Below, piece by piece: positions 38,803 to 47,009 of a DNA stretch of 64,000 nucleotides. Below the pieces are notes generated by a model. It had not been told where the DNA came from, did no database searches, and saw only the letters and a list, made by a program, of their open reading frames with translations. The stretch comes from Pectobacterium versatile (GTDB lineage: Bacteria > Pseudomonadota > Gammaproteobacteria > Enterobacterales > Enterobacteriaceae), in NCBI RefSeq assembly GCF_020166435.1, contig NZ_JAINZP010000011.1, positions 1 to 64,000 of the forward strand, written 5' to 3'. Positions within the stretch are counted from its first letter, which is position 1. Each line of letters starts with the position of its first letter. The translations under genes and the position numbers were made by a program.

Positions 38803-39891
38803 ATGCCAATATCAGCGTCGCAGCACGGAGTTACAATCGGGGCTTATCAGAATCAACTTTGTGAGGAAGAAGGGAAAGGCAATATTACTCCTGTTATAAA
38901 CAGAGGTAATCACCCTTCACAAAATAAGCAGCCCGAGCTTCCTCTGGTATTAACACATGTGGGAAACTCATCGAAGACCCTGCCCCGTCTGTCAGGACAG
39001 CTAACATTACGGGATCTTAGCACGCATAATGAACACCCTACTTTCAGCAATAACCAAGCTGACATCATTTTTTCACAGCCTGCTCTGGGGGGACGAAAGA
39101 GAAAAACCGCCATCAGCGTACTCAAAGAGCAGGATGGATTTACAGAAAACAGTGCGCGGGAGTTGCTTACGCAATATCAATTCCCAGTAGATTCCCTTTA
39201 CAGTGACTATAGTTTCGCACTTGAAGTTGAACAAATGGGAATGATCCCAGAATGGGCTGGCCGATTCAAAAAACGGCCTCGCATGGATGGATCTCCGGAG
39301 GAAGTAGTTGAAACCATTTTACTTATGAAACCTGATTTCCCACAAGGTAAAATAAAATTTAATTTGGGTGGTGAACTTGGAAAGGGTGGATTTGGTGAAG
39401 TGTTTTTAGACGCGGATGATAAAGATTTTTTAATAAAAAAATATTTTAGTAATGAAAATATTAATTCTACAAAGGTTGCCACGCACGAAGCTGAAATGTT
39501 TAATCGTTATTATGGTGAAGGCGCTGCAACTGTCCTTTTGGATGAAGCTGGAAATGTTTATGTAAGAATGTACAAAATACCAGGACAAACACTAGGATCG
39601 TTACCCTCTAGCTCTTTGCCTGCTGATGCTGTACAGCGATTTGTTGATATGATTGAGAAGTTAAACAAGCTCGAAATAATACACAATGATATCCACTCTG
39701 AAAATATTTTATGGGATGAGATAGCTCAGGTGTTTTACCCAATTGATATCAATAATTTACGTGAAATATATTTTAATGCCGATCCAAATGATAAATTTGA
39801 TATGAATGAAACTGGTGAGGATGAATGGTATCAAATTCTGGAAGAAATAGAGGATAGAGTATTTCCTCCGGTAAGTGATTCGAGTGACTGA
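38803..39891 (+). CDS. OspG/NleH-like protein kinase, putative secreted effector
   Basis: A 362-aa protein whose C-terminal half (about 187-330) is a compact protein kinase. It has a G-loop GELGKGGFGEV (190-200), an ATP-binding Lys at 212 or 213 (LIKKY), a catalytic loop IIHNDIHSEN with D296 and N301, and a metal-binding D315 in PIDINN where DFG is usual. This pattern and EAEMFNRYYGEGAATV with VYVRMYKIPGQTL resemble Shigella OspG and E. coli NleH, kinases injected by type III secretion. The polar N-terminal 185 residues could carry a secretion signal. The 3' part is very AT-rich. The last codons and stop come from an ERIC fragment. No hrp box is seen upstream. Confidence 0.75.
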   Translation: MPISASQHGVTIGAYQNQLCEEEGKGNITPVINRGNHPSQNKQPELPLVLTHVGNSSKTLPRLSGQLTLRDLSTHNEHPTFSNNQADIIFSQPALGGRKRKTAISVLKEQDGFTENSARELLTQYQFPVDSLYSDYSFALEVEQMGMIPEWAGRFKKRPRMDGSPEEVVETILLMKPDFPQGKIKFNLGGELGKGGFGEVFLDADDKDFLIKKYFSNENINSTKVATHEAEMFNRYYGEGAATVLLDEAGNVYVRMYKIPGQTLGSLPSSSLPADAVQRFVDMIEKLNKLEIIHNDIHSENILWDEIAQVFYPIDINNLREIYFNADPNDKFDMNETGEDEWYQILEEIEDRVFPPVSDSSD

Positions 39892-39957
39892 CAAATCTGC
39901 CAGAGGCAGGTTTGAACGCTGCTTGCAGCGGTCTCAACGGGCTGACGAATCCCCAGA
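39870..39957. repeat. truncated ERIC fragment at the kinase 3' end
   Basis: The stretch from GGTAAGTGATTCGAGTGACTG through CTGCTTGCAGCGGT matches the inner half of the long ERIC copy at 59194-59395. It contains the kinase stop codon and encodes its last residues, VSDSSD. The outer arms are missing; GAATCCCCAG at 39947-39956 resembles another ERIC piece. Confidence 0.75.
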
Positions 39958-40052
39958 AAAAGCGACAGGCATAGCGTTTTGGCGACTGTAATTTAAATTG
40001 TGTAATTGCCTGTTTTTGGTATGTTCATCCCAATAGCGGAGATAGGCAAAAA

Positions 40053-40163
40053 ATGAACGAAAAGAAACTCAAAGCCCTTGCGGCTGAACTGGGTATCCGA
40101 TCGTCTGGGGCTTGGATTTACGCTGAGCGAACAGGCAAGGAAGTGGACAACATTAAGCTGTGA
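40053..40163 (+). pseudogene. IS256-type transposase 5' stub
   Basis: A 36-codon frame with the ribosome binding site GGAGA begins MNEKKLKALAAEL. This is the N-terminus I recall for enterobacterial IS256-family transposases. It then diverges into GIRSSGAWIYAERTGKEVD and stops. No other part of the element is present. The match covers only about 13 residues, so the assignment is tentative, though the position in an insertion scar supports it. Confidence 0.5.
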
Positions 40164-40189
40164 GTTTGGCAAGCAGCCATAAGCGGATG

Positions 40190-40221
40190 AAAGATCGTGG
40201 CCGACTTTACGGTCGGCCACG
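40190..40221 (-). terminator. hairpin downstream of argA
   Basis: CGTGGCCGAC pairs perfectly with GTCGGCCACG. On the minus strand it follows the argA stop by about 25 nt and is followed by ATCTTTC, so it is a probable terminator with a weak T tract. Confidence 0.6.
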
Positions 40222-40245
40222 AGAAGCGTTATTGAGTGGAATAAC

Positions 40246-41571
40246 TCAGAGGTCTAGCACCAGAATCTTCGAGCGACGCTGGTAGTTGTACAGTGCCTGC
40301 TTTTTCTTCGGCAGCATTTCCACTTCGGCGGGTAAAAAGCCGCGTTCCTGGAACCAGTGGATGCTGTGCGTCGTTAGTACAAACAGCTTTTGCAGACCCT
40401 GCTGACGTGCCTGAGCGGCAACGCGCAGTAACAGCATATCGCCGCGTGATGAGCTGCGGTAATCCGGGTGAACCGCGACGCAGGCCATTTCGCCAATGCT
40501 CTCTTCTGGGAACGGATAAAGCGCGGCGCAGGCGATAGTCAGGTTATCGCGTACCACGACAGTGAATTTGTCGATCTCCATTTCCAACTGCTCGCGCGAG
40601 CGTCTGACCAGAATGCCTTGCTCTTCCAGCGGGCGAATCAGTTCCAGAATACCGCCAATGTCATTGATGGTCGCACGGCGAACCTGCTCGGCGCTTTCCA
40701 TCACGATCTGCGTACCGATTCCGTCACGTGAGAACAGTTCCTGCAACAGCGCACCGTCGTCCTGATAGCTGATCAGGTGGCTACGGCGTACGCCGCTACG
40801 GCAGGCCTTGACCGCGCCGCGCAGGAACCGGACCGTACCCGAATGGTAATCGCCAGCCTGTTCCAGTGCATCAATACGCTGCTGTGCATCATCAGGGAAC
40901 AGCTCGGAAATGATGTTGCCTTCTTCATTGGTCACGCCCTGTGAGGAGCAGAAGCCGATCATCTTCTCCGCTTTCAGCTTAATAGCGAGCTGGGTCGCGA
41001 CCTCTTCCGAGGTTAAATTGAAACTTTCACCAGTGACTGACACTGCAACTGGGCCGAGCAGCACAATGGCACCGCTATTCAGCTGGCGGTGAACGGCTTC
41101 TTCATCAATACGGCGGATACGGCCGCTGTGGCAGTAGTCCACACCGTCATCAACGCCAAGCGGCTGCGCGATAATAAAGTTACCGCTGACGACATTAATG
41201 TGGGCACCTTGCAGCGGTGTATTGTTCAGGCTCATCGACAGCCGGGCGGTGATATCCAGTTGCAACATCCCCGCAGCCTGCTTGACTAGCTCCAATGTGG
41301 CGCTGTCGGTGATGCGGGTATTTTTATGGTAGTGGGGCTCGTAGTGGTGCGTTGTCAGGTTGGCGTCGATCTGGGGGCGGGCGCCATAAACTACCACCAG
41401 CTTGATCCCCAGACTGTGTAGCAGCCCGATATCATTTACGATGCTAGAGAAGTTGGCATGTTCGATGGCTTCACCACCTAACATGATGACAAACGTTTTG
41501 CCACGGTGGGCATTGATATAGGGAACTGAATGGCGGAAGCCCTGAACCAGTTCTGTACTCCGTTCCTTCAC
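40246..41571 (-). CDS. argA: N-acetylglutamate synthase
   Basis: First step of arginine biosynthesis: acetyl-CoA plus glutamate to N-acetylglutamate. An N-terminal amino-acid-kinase-like domain (about 1-280) that binds arginine for feedback is followed by a GNAT domain (about 290-430). The GTG at 41571 is chosen as start: AGAGG precedes it, and [20 protein letters not shown] aligns with the E. coli N-terminus, giving 441 aa. An in-frame ATG at 41589 lies inside an ARG box and is less likely. Two ArgR operators overlap the start region. Confidence 0.95.
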   Translation of the reverse strand: MKERSTELVQGFRHSVPYINAHRGKTFVIMLGGEAIEHANFSSIVNDIGLLHSLGIKLVVVYGARPQIDANLTTHHYEPHYHKNTRITDSATLELVKQAAGMLQLDITARLSMSLNNTPLQGAHINVVSGNFIIAQPLGVDDGVDYCHSGRIRRIDEEAVHRQLNSGAIVLLGPVAVSVTGESFNLTSEEVATQLAIKLKAEKMIGFCSSQGVTNEEGNIISELFPDDAQQRIDALEQAGDYHSGTVRFLRGAVKACRSGVRRSHLISYQDDGALLQELFSRDGIGTQIVMESAEQVRRATINDIGGILELIRPLEEQGILVRRSREQLEMEIDKFTVVVRDNLTIACAALYPFPEESIGEMACVAVHPDYRSSSRGDMLLLRVAAQARQQGLQKLFVLTTHSIHWFQERGFLPAEVEMLPKKKQALYNYQRRSKILVLDL

Positions 41572-41582
41572 TGCGAGCCCTC

Positions 41583-41600
41583 TTTGCATTTTTATTCGTA
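41583..41600 (-). promoter_or_regulatory. ARG box (ArgR operator), proximal
   Basis: On the minus strand TACGAATAAAAATGCAAA matches the ArgR consensus core GAATWWWWATTCA with one mismatch. It is separated by exactly 3 bp from a second box, the normal paired spacing for ArgR. Confidence 0.75.
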
Positions 41601-41603
41601 ATT

Positions 41604-41621
41604 TCTGTATTTTTATTCTTT
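41604..41621 (-). promoter_or_regulatory. ARG box (ArgR operator), distal
   Basis: On the minus strand AAAGAATAAAAATACAGA matches the core GAATWWWWATTCA with one mismatch. Together with the box 3 bp away it forms the paired operator expected for arginine repression of argA. Confidence 0.75.
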
Positions 41622-41685
41622 ATGACGTAAAAGGCAAGAGGAAGTATTAACCAGAAAAGTCAGGATTCTGTTTCATCTTGCTACC

Positions 41686-41881
41686 ATGCCCTAAATAATT
41701 CGAGTTGCAGGAAGGCGGCAACCGCGCGAATCCCCAGGAGCTTACATAAGTAAGTGACTGGGGTGAGCAAGGATAAACCGGCTTGGCCGGTTGAACGCTG
41801 TTTGCAGCGGCCCGTCAGGGCGAGGCTCAGATATGAGTCGAGTATTGCCAACGCACATGCGGCTTGAAGTATGACGGGCAT
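41686..41881. repeat. ERIC element with internal insertion (196 bp)
   Basis: The outer arms read ATGCCCTAAATAATTCGAG and GGCTTGAAGTATGACGGGCAT. The core contains GAATCCCCAGGAGCTTACAT and AAGTAAGTGACTGGGGTGAG, the sites used for ERIC-PCR primers. About 70 bp are inserted after the core relative to the standard 126-bp form. It sits between argA and amiC. Confidence 0.9.
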
Positions 41882-42024
41882 GAATAGGATTTTTTCATGA
41901 CAGAGTGAGACAGATTCGTTAAAGTTTTTGACAATTTTTACCGTTATTCATTTTTTAATGACCTATCCAGTGCATTGGCAACACAACAGCGCAGGATAGC
42001 GCACAGCAATCAGATCGGAGTGGC

Positions 42025-43269
42025 ATGTCTCATTCGAATCATCATCTGACTCGACGGCGTCTATTACAAACCGCAGCAGCAACCTGGCTGTTAAGCGTAA
42101 GTGGTGTAGGGATAGCGGCGACGACACAGGTCGTTGCCGTGCGCGTCTGGCCGTCCTCCGCCTATACCCGCGTCACGCTGGAGTCCAATCACCCGCTGAA
42201 ATATAAACAGTTTAGTCTGAGTAATCCTGAACGCATCGTGGTGGATATCGAAAATGTTCATCTGAATAGTGTGCTGAAGGAGATAGCCAGCCAGTTTACG
42301 TCAGATAACGATCCGCTGATTAAAGAAGCGCGCATCGGACAGTTTGATAAAACCACGGTGCGCTTGGTGTTGGAACTCAAGCAGCAGGCGACGACCAAGG
42401 TCTTTACGCTGGGGCCGGTGGCTGAATTCAAGCACCGGCTGGTGCTGGATTTGTATCCTGCCGCAGGGCGCTACGACAACGAAGACGATCCGCTGCTGGC
42501 GCTGCTGGAGGATTACAACAAAGGCGATCTGGAACGTACGCTGCCAGCAGAAGCGCCGAAAGCCGGGAAGGCTGGGCGGGATCGTCCGCTGATTATCATG
42601 CTCGACCCTGGTCACGGCGGTGAAGATCCTGGTGCGATTGGCAAGAATAAAACGCGCGAGAAAGACATCGTGCTGCAAATCGCCCGCCGCCTGCGCAAGC
42701 TGATCGATAATGAATCCAACATGAAAGCGTATATGACGCGTAATGAAGATGTATTCATTCCGCTGCGCGTGCGGGTGGCGAAAGCGCGCAAGCAGCGTGC
42801 CGATCTGTTCATTTCGATTCATGCGGATGCGTTTACCAATCGATCGGCAAGAGGATCGTCGGTTTTTGCGCTGTCGAAGAAAGGGGCAACCAGTACCGCT
42901 GCCAGATTTCTGGCAGAGACCCAGAACGAATCGGATTTGATCGGTGGCGTGAGCATGAGCGGCGATCGCTATCTGGATCACACTATGTTCGATCTGGTGC
43001 AGACCGTGACCATCAGCGACAGTCTGAAGTTTGGTAAAGAGATCCTGACCCGGCTGGGTAGGGTGAATCATCTGCATAAAAACAGCGTCGATCAGGCCGG
43101 ATTTGCGGTACTGAAAGCGCCGGATATTCCGTCTGTTCTTGTTGAGACGGCATTTATCAGCAATCTGGAAGAAGAGCGTAAGCTGCGCACCAGCCATTTC
43201 CAGCAGCAAATTGCGGAATCCATTTTTGCAGGAATTAAAGCCTACTTTGCCAGTCAGGCCGAACGGTAG
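42025..43269 (+). CDS. amiC: N-acetylmuramoyl-L-alanine amidase AmiC
   Basis: Periplasmic zinc amidase that splits septal peptidoglycan for daughter-cell separation. A Tat signal peptide with TRRRLLQ (residues 9-15) ends near IAA. The AMIN domain (about 35-140) targets the septum, and the Amidase_3 domain (about 190-410) has [11 protein letters not shown] and FISIHADAF zinc motifs. At 414 aa it matches E. coli AmiC (417). Activation by an EnvC/NlpD-type LytM factor is expected from the family. Confidence 0.95.
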   Translation: MSHSNHHLTRRRLLQTAAATWLLSVSGVGIAATTQVVAVRVWPSSAYTRVTLESNHPLKYKQFSLSNPERIVVDIENVHLNSVLKEIASQFTSDNDPLIKEARIGQFDKTTVRLVLELKQQATTKVFTLGPVAEFKHRLVLDLYPAAGRYDNEDDPLLALLEDYNKGDLERTLPAEAPKAGKAGRDRPLIIMLDPGHGGEDPGAIGKNKTREKDIVLQIARRLRKLIDNESNMKAYMTRNEDVFIPLRVRVAKARKQRADLFISIHADAFTNRSARGSSVFALSKKGATSTAARFLAETQNESDLIGGVSMSGDRYLDHTMFDLVQTVTISDSLKFGKEILTRLGRVNHLHKNSVDQAGFAVLKAPDIPSVLVETAFISNLEEERKLRTSHFQQQIAESIFAGIKAYFASQAER

Positions 43270-43386
43270 TTGATGTTGTCGATGTAGCACGTGCGGTGAC
43301 CGCGTCTTGCTGGCGCGGTTCAGAGGGAATAAATCGGTCTGGGACGTGGTGTAGGAACTGCATGGAAAATAGATGACGCAGAAAAC

Positions 43387-43411
43387 AAAAAAGCACCCGT
43401 TAAGGTGCTTT
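43387..43411 (-). terminator. terminator of the tRNA-fMet operon
   Basis: On the minus strand AAAGCACC pairs with GGTGCTTT around TTAACG and runs into a T tract. It lies 18 nt after the last tRNA. Confidence 0.88.
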
Positions 43412-43428
43412 ATCGTTTTAGTCTTAGT

Positions 43429-43505
<77 letters not shown>

Positions 43506-43552
43506 TCCGTATGATTTATTTTTACTTCTCTTGATGGACAACTCACATCAGT

Positions 43553-43629
<77 letters not shown>

Positions 43630-43696
43630 TCCGTACTAACTTACTATCTACTTTCTTTACTACTTTCACTTCTCTTGATGGACGACTCACATCAAT

Positions 43697-43773
<77 letters not shown>

Positions 43774-43786
43774 TCCGTGGATGCGC

Positions 43787-43814
43787 ACTATACTCTCCAT
43801 GAGCATTGATGCAA
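43787..43814 (-). promoter_or_regulatory. sigma-70 promoter of the tRNA-fMet operon
   Basis: On the minus strand TTGCAT and TATAGT are separated by 16 bp and followed by GCGC, the GC-rich discriminator typical of stringently controlled stable RNA promoters. Confidence 0.7.
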
Positions 43815-44045
43815 CCTATTTCTATAAAAAGCGCGGTATTGGGTTGTTAGGTGATTGATTTACCACCTGATAGGTTGTTTTGTGACCGCAATGTGGCGAT
43901 AAGCAGAATCCCCTGACTTTTGTTACGCCGTGCGCCGAACGGAACACGCATGATCCGTGGATTTATAGGCTATCCCATTCCTTTCTCGATAGCCGTTTGT
44001 TATCGTTCGACGGTAAATTTTTTGATGTAAAAAGCGAGCGCAAAG

Positions 44046-45176
44046 ATGAAGGGACGGTGGGGAAAATACGTGTTGACCGCAGTGGTCATTGCCATTCTGG
44101 CGGGGTGCCAATCCAGGCCAACCGATCGCGGGCAGCAATATAAAGATGGTCACCTCAACCAGCCTCTGGAATTGGTGAATGAACCTAATGCCAAAGGAAA
44201 ACCAGTCAACGCACGGGATTTTATGACTCAGGTTTCTGAAATCCGGTCGGCGTCACCTAATCTGTATTCGCGCAATAATACGACCTTTCAGGCGATTGAA
44301 AACTGGATGATGTCAGGCGCGGATACCCGCGAGCTGAGCAAGTTTGGTCTGAACGCCTGGCAGATGGAAGGCGTCGATAACTTTGGTAACGTGCAGTTCA
44401 CTGGTTATTACACGCCAGTATTGCAGGCGCGCCACACTCGTCAGGGTGAATTCCGCCATCCTTTATATGCCATGCCGTCAAAGGGCAAAAATAACCGCCG
44501 ACTGCCAGATCGCGCCGGCATTTATTCAGGTGCGCTGGATGAGCGACTGGTTCTCGCCTGGACTAACTCGCTGGTCGATAACTTCATGATGGAAGTGCAG
44601 GGCAGCGCCTATATTGATTTTGGCGATGGACGCCCGCTGACGTTCTTTGGTTACGCTGGCAAGAACGGCCATGCCTACCGCAGTATTGGTAAGGTGCTGA
44701 TCGATCGTGGTGAAGTCGCGCGTGAAGATATGTCGATGCAGGCGATCCGCAAATGGGCGGAGCAGCATTCCGAATATGAAGTGCGTGAACTGTTTGAGCA
44801 GAACCCTTCCTTTGTGTTCTTTAAGCCCATGATGTCTGCGCCCGTCAAAGGGGCTAGCGCCGTGCCGCTGGTGGCGAAAGCCTCCGTTGCCTCTGACCGT
44901 TCGTTGATCCCGGCAGGCACGGCTCTGTTAATGGAAGTGCCGCTGCTGGATAACGTAGGTAAATTCACTGGCAAGTATGAAATGCGCCTGATGATTGCGC
45001 TGGATGTCGGCGGAGCGATTAAAGGCCAGCACTTCGATATGTATCAGGGCATTGGGCCGGATGCGGGTCACTCGGCTGGCTTCTATAACCACTATGGCCG
45101 GGTCTGGGTTTTGAGGAACGCGCAAAGCAGCATGACGAACGGTTCAGGATCGCTGTTTGTCAACAATCCACAGTAG
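44046..45176 (+). CDS. mltA: membrane-bound lytic murein transglycosylase A
   Basis: Outer-membrane lipoprotein that cleaves peptidoglycan glycan chains; its double-psi beta-barrel fold differs from SLT enzymes. The signal peptide ends in lipobox LAGC (Cys21). Conserved parts include VQFTGYYTPVLQA and the C-terminal 3D domain with IALDVGGAIKGQHFDMYQG, which holds the catalytic Asp. The 376-aa length fits the family. In E. coli the csd genes come next; here an 11-kb accessory island intervenes. Confidence 0.95.
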   Translation: MKGRWGKYVLTAVVIAILAGCQSRPTDRGQQYKDGHLNQPLELVNEPNAKGKPVNARDFMTQVSEIRSASPNLYSRNNTTFQAIENWMMSGADTRELSKFGLNAWQMEGVDNFGNVQFTGYYTPVLQARHTRQGEFRHPLYAMPSKGKNNRRLPDRAGIYSGALDERLVLAWTNSLVDNFMMEVQGSAYIDFGDGRPLTFFGYAGKNGHAYRSIGKVLIDRGEVAREDMSMQAIRKWAEQHSEYEVRELFEQNPSFVFFKPMMSAPVKGASAVPLVAKASVASDRSLIPAGTALLMEVPLLDNVGKFTGKYEMRLMIALDVGGAIKGQHFDMYQGIGPDAGHSAGFYNHYGRVWVLRNAQSSMTNGSGSLFVNNPQ

Positions 45177-45193
45177 CCATTCTTTCGTTTGAA

Positions 45194-45231
45194 ATCTCAG
45201 AAGTGGTGTAAAGATGAGCCACTTCTGAGAT
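45194..45231. terminator. hairpin between mltA and the aldolase gene
   Basis: ATCTCAGAAGTGG pairs perfectly with CCACTTCTGAGAT around a 12-nt loop, between convergent genes. On the minus strand it is followed by TTTC, so it may end the accessory operon as well as mltA. Confidence 0.6.
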
Positions 45232-45263
45232 GAAACGCTTGCTCTCCACGCACCAGAACAGAA

Positions 45264-46181
45264 TCAGCTGTTAAAGCCGTATTTGCTGCTCAGCCCTAAT
45301 TCGTTCACGATACGAATACCTGAATCCAACGCTTCGCCCTGTAAACCCCGCAGCGGACGGCGCAGACTGCCAGCCGGTAAACCCACCGCCTTCATCAATG
45401 ATTTCACCGCTACCGGGTTGATTGCCGAGTAGGTGTAATGCAGCAGCGGCAGCAAATGCTGGTACGCCTTACGGAAGCGCTCTGCATCCTCACCGTTTTT
45501 CCACGGACGAGAAATTTCAGCCAGTTCTGCTGGGGCAATATTGCCGGTCATGTTGGCCGTCCCATGCCCTCCCAACGACATCGTTGGCACCACCAGACCC
45601 AGATTGGGCGAGTCGCAGCACATCACCGACACATCGGGATTGCCTGCCAGCACTTGTGCGACCTGACCCACGCGGGTGGTGGATTCTTTATGAATAACGT
45701 AGTTCGGGTGTTGGAAAATACGCAGCAGCGATGTCCAGTGCAGGTCCGTTTTTACGCGCGGTGGGTTGTTATAAATCCCCAGCGGCAAATCGGTCGCGTC
45801 TGCAATTTCCAGAAAGTAGCTTTCGATATCGCTCTCGCTGGCACAGATATAGGCGGGGGCGGCGATAATGGCACCGTCTGCGCCGTTGTCATGTGCATAG
45901 CGAACATAATCAATGGTGGTATCGGTATTGTTACCGGTACAGCCGTAGAACAGCTTCATTTTGCTGGTGCTGTATTGCGCGGTTCGGCGGATGATCGCCT
46001 TTCTCTCATCTGGGGACAGCATGGACACTTCCCCTGTTGAGCCCATAATCAAAACGGCCGCGGTGCCGTTGTCTTCCTGGAATTTTAATAACGCCTCAAA
46101 TGCGCCGAAATCCACGCTGCCATCGTCATTAAAAGGCGTAATGAGGGCAACGAATGACCCTTCAATTTTTTCTCTGCTCAT
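45264..46181 (-). CDS. dihydrodipicolinate synthase / N-acetylneuraminate lyase family aldolase
   Basis: A 305-aa class I aldolase with a TIM barrel. The Schiff-base Lys is K165 (VIHKEST) and the catalytic Tyr is Y137 (GIYNNPP); GSTGEV replaces the GTTGE motif of true DapA. The family condenses or cleaves pyruvate with an aldehyde, so the substrate cannot be named from sequence. DapA itself is normally encoded elsewhere, and this copy lies in a transport and hydrolase operon. A catabolic role is therefore more likely than lysine synthesis. Last gene of the minus-strand run starting at 53537. Confidence 0.82.
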   Translation of the reverse strand: MSREKIEGSFVALITPFNDDGSVDFGAFEALLKFQEDNGTAAVLIMGSTGEVSMLSPDERKAIIRRTAQYSTSKMKLFYGCTGNNTDTTIDYVRYAHDNGADGAIIAAPAYICASESDIESYFLEIADATDLPLGIYNNPPRVKTDLHWTSLLRIFQHPNYVIHKESTTRVGQVAQVLAGNPDVSVMCCDSPNLGLVVPTMSLGGHGTANMTGNIAPAELAEISRPWKNGEDAERFRKAYQHLLPLLHYTYSAINPVAVKSLMKAVGLPAGSLRRPLRGLQGEALDSGIRIVNELGLSSKYGFNS

Positions 46182-46224
46182 GTCTGTTTCCTGTCAATGT
46201 AAACGTGTTGCGAATAACTAAAAA

Positions 46225-46926
46225 TCAGGACTGAAGTGATGTCTCAGTCAGTGGTTTGGCGGTAAAACCCGCCTCGACAAAACGTAATAGATGCGACAGC
46301 ACGCGATCGTCATCGCGGTTGTCACACAGCCCTTTGGAAAGCAACGCCAGACGGCCAGAACGCGGATCGGCGTCGGTTAACACGTGCATGGCGGCACCAC
46401 GGGCAAATTCATAACGCCAGATAACCTCCGCGCGCGATAACGCCGGCAGCGCCCGAGAAAAGGCATCGATAAAACGGTGAGCGACGTGATCGAACTGGGC
46501 CGAAAGCAGGGCGGTTACCTCCAGACCCGGTGTCGCCCGCAAATGCTGTAACAGGCGAACGACAATACGTCCGCCGTCGGGCGTGCGAGCTGTTTTAACC
46601 AGCGGGCGCAATAGCGCATCCAGCAGCGCGGCAACGGGCAGTTCATCACCCTGGTTGGCCTTTTCCACCTCATCCAGCAGACGCGTTCTTTCGTCATTTA
46701 ACGGGCCGAGAACGTTGTCCAACACGGCACGCAGTAATCCTTCTTTCGAACCAAAGTAATAATTCACCGACGCGACATTCACGTTGGTGGCTTCCGTTAT
46801 TTCGCGAATCGTCGTTAGCTCACTGCCTTTGCAGGCGAAGATAGTGATGGCTTCACGCAGGATGCGCTGTTTAATGTCTGCCTCTTTTTCTTTGCTTTGA
46901 TCTTTGGTTTTCAATAACGCCACCAT
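46225..46926 (-). CDS. TetR/AcrR-family regulator of the accessory island
   Basis: A 233-aa regulator. The helix-turn-helix lies at about residues 20-65, with the recognition helix in NVASVNYYFGSKEGLL. The C-terminal domain resembles the CerR/CECR type. It sits inside the minus-strand gene run between the M20 hydrolase and the aldolase and probably controls the ABC operon and the divergent oxidoreductase. The near-palindrome TTTTAAACGAACGTTTTAAT at 53821 is a candidate operator. Confidence 0.85.
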   Translation of the reverse strand: MVALLKTKDQSKEKEADIKQRILREAITIFACKGSELTTIREITEATNVNVASVNYYFGSKEGLLRAVLDNVLGPLNDERTRLLDEVEKANQGDELPVAALLDALLRPLVKTARTPDGGRIVVRLLQHLRATPGLEVTALLSAQFDHVAHRFIDAFSRALPALSRAEVIWRYEFARGAAMHVLTDADPRSGRLALLSKGLCDNRDDDRVLSHLLRFVEAGFTAKPLTETSLQS

Positions 46927-47009
46927 GATTCATCCTTTTGCTCACGCTTGCCGTCGGGGGCACTGACGTCATGCGTTGTGATAGTGAGGCCGTGGAAAAT
47001 GCGCTGTCG

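Noticed and set aside
42301..43290. Long antisense frame (329 aa) opposite amiC
   Set aside because: Composition is typical of a shadow frame and amiC is certain on the other strand.
45264..46181. Calling the aldolase dapA
   Set aside because: GSTGEV replaces the usual DapA motif and the gene sits in a catabolic island, so only the family name is used.
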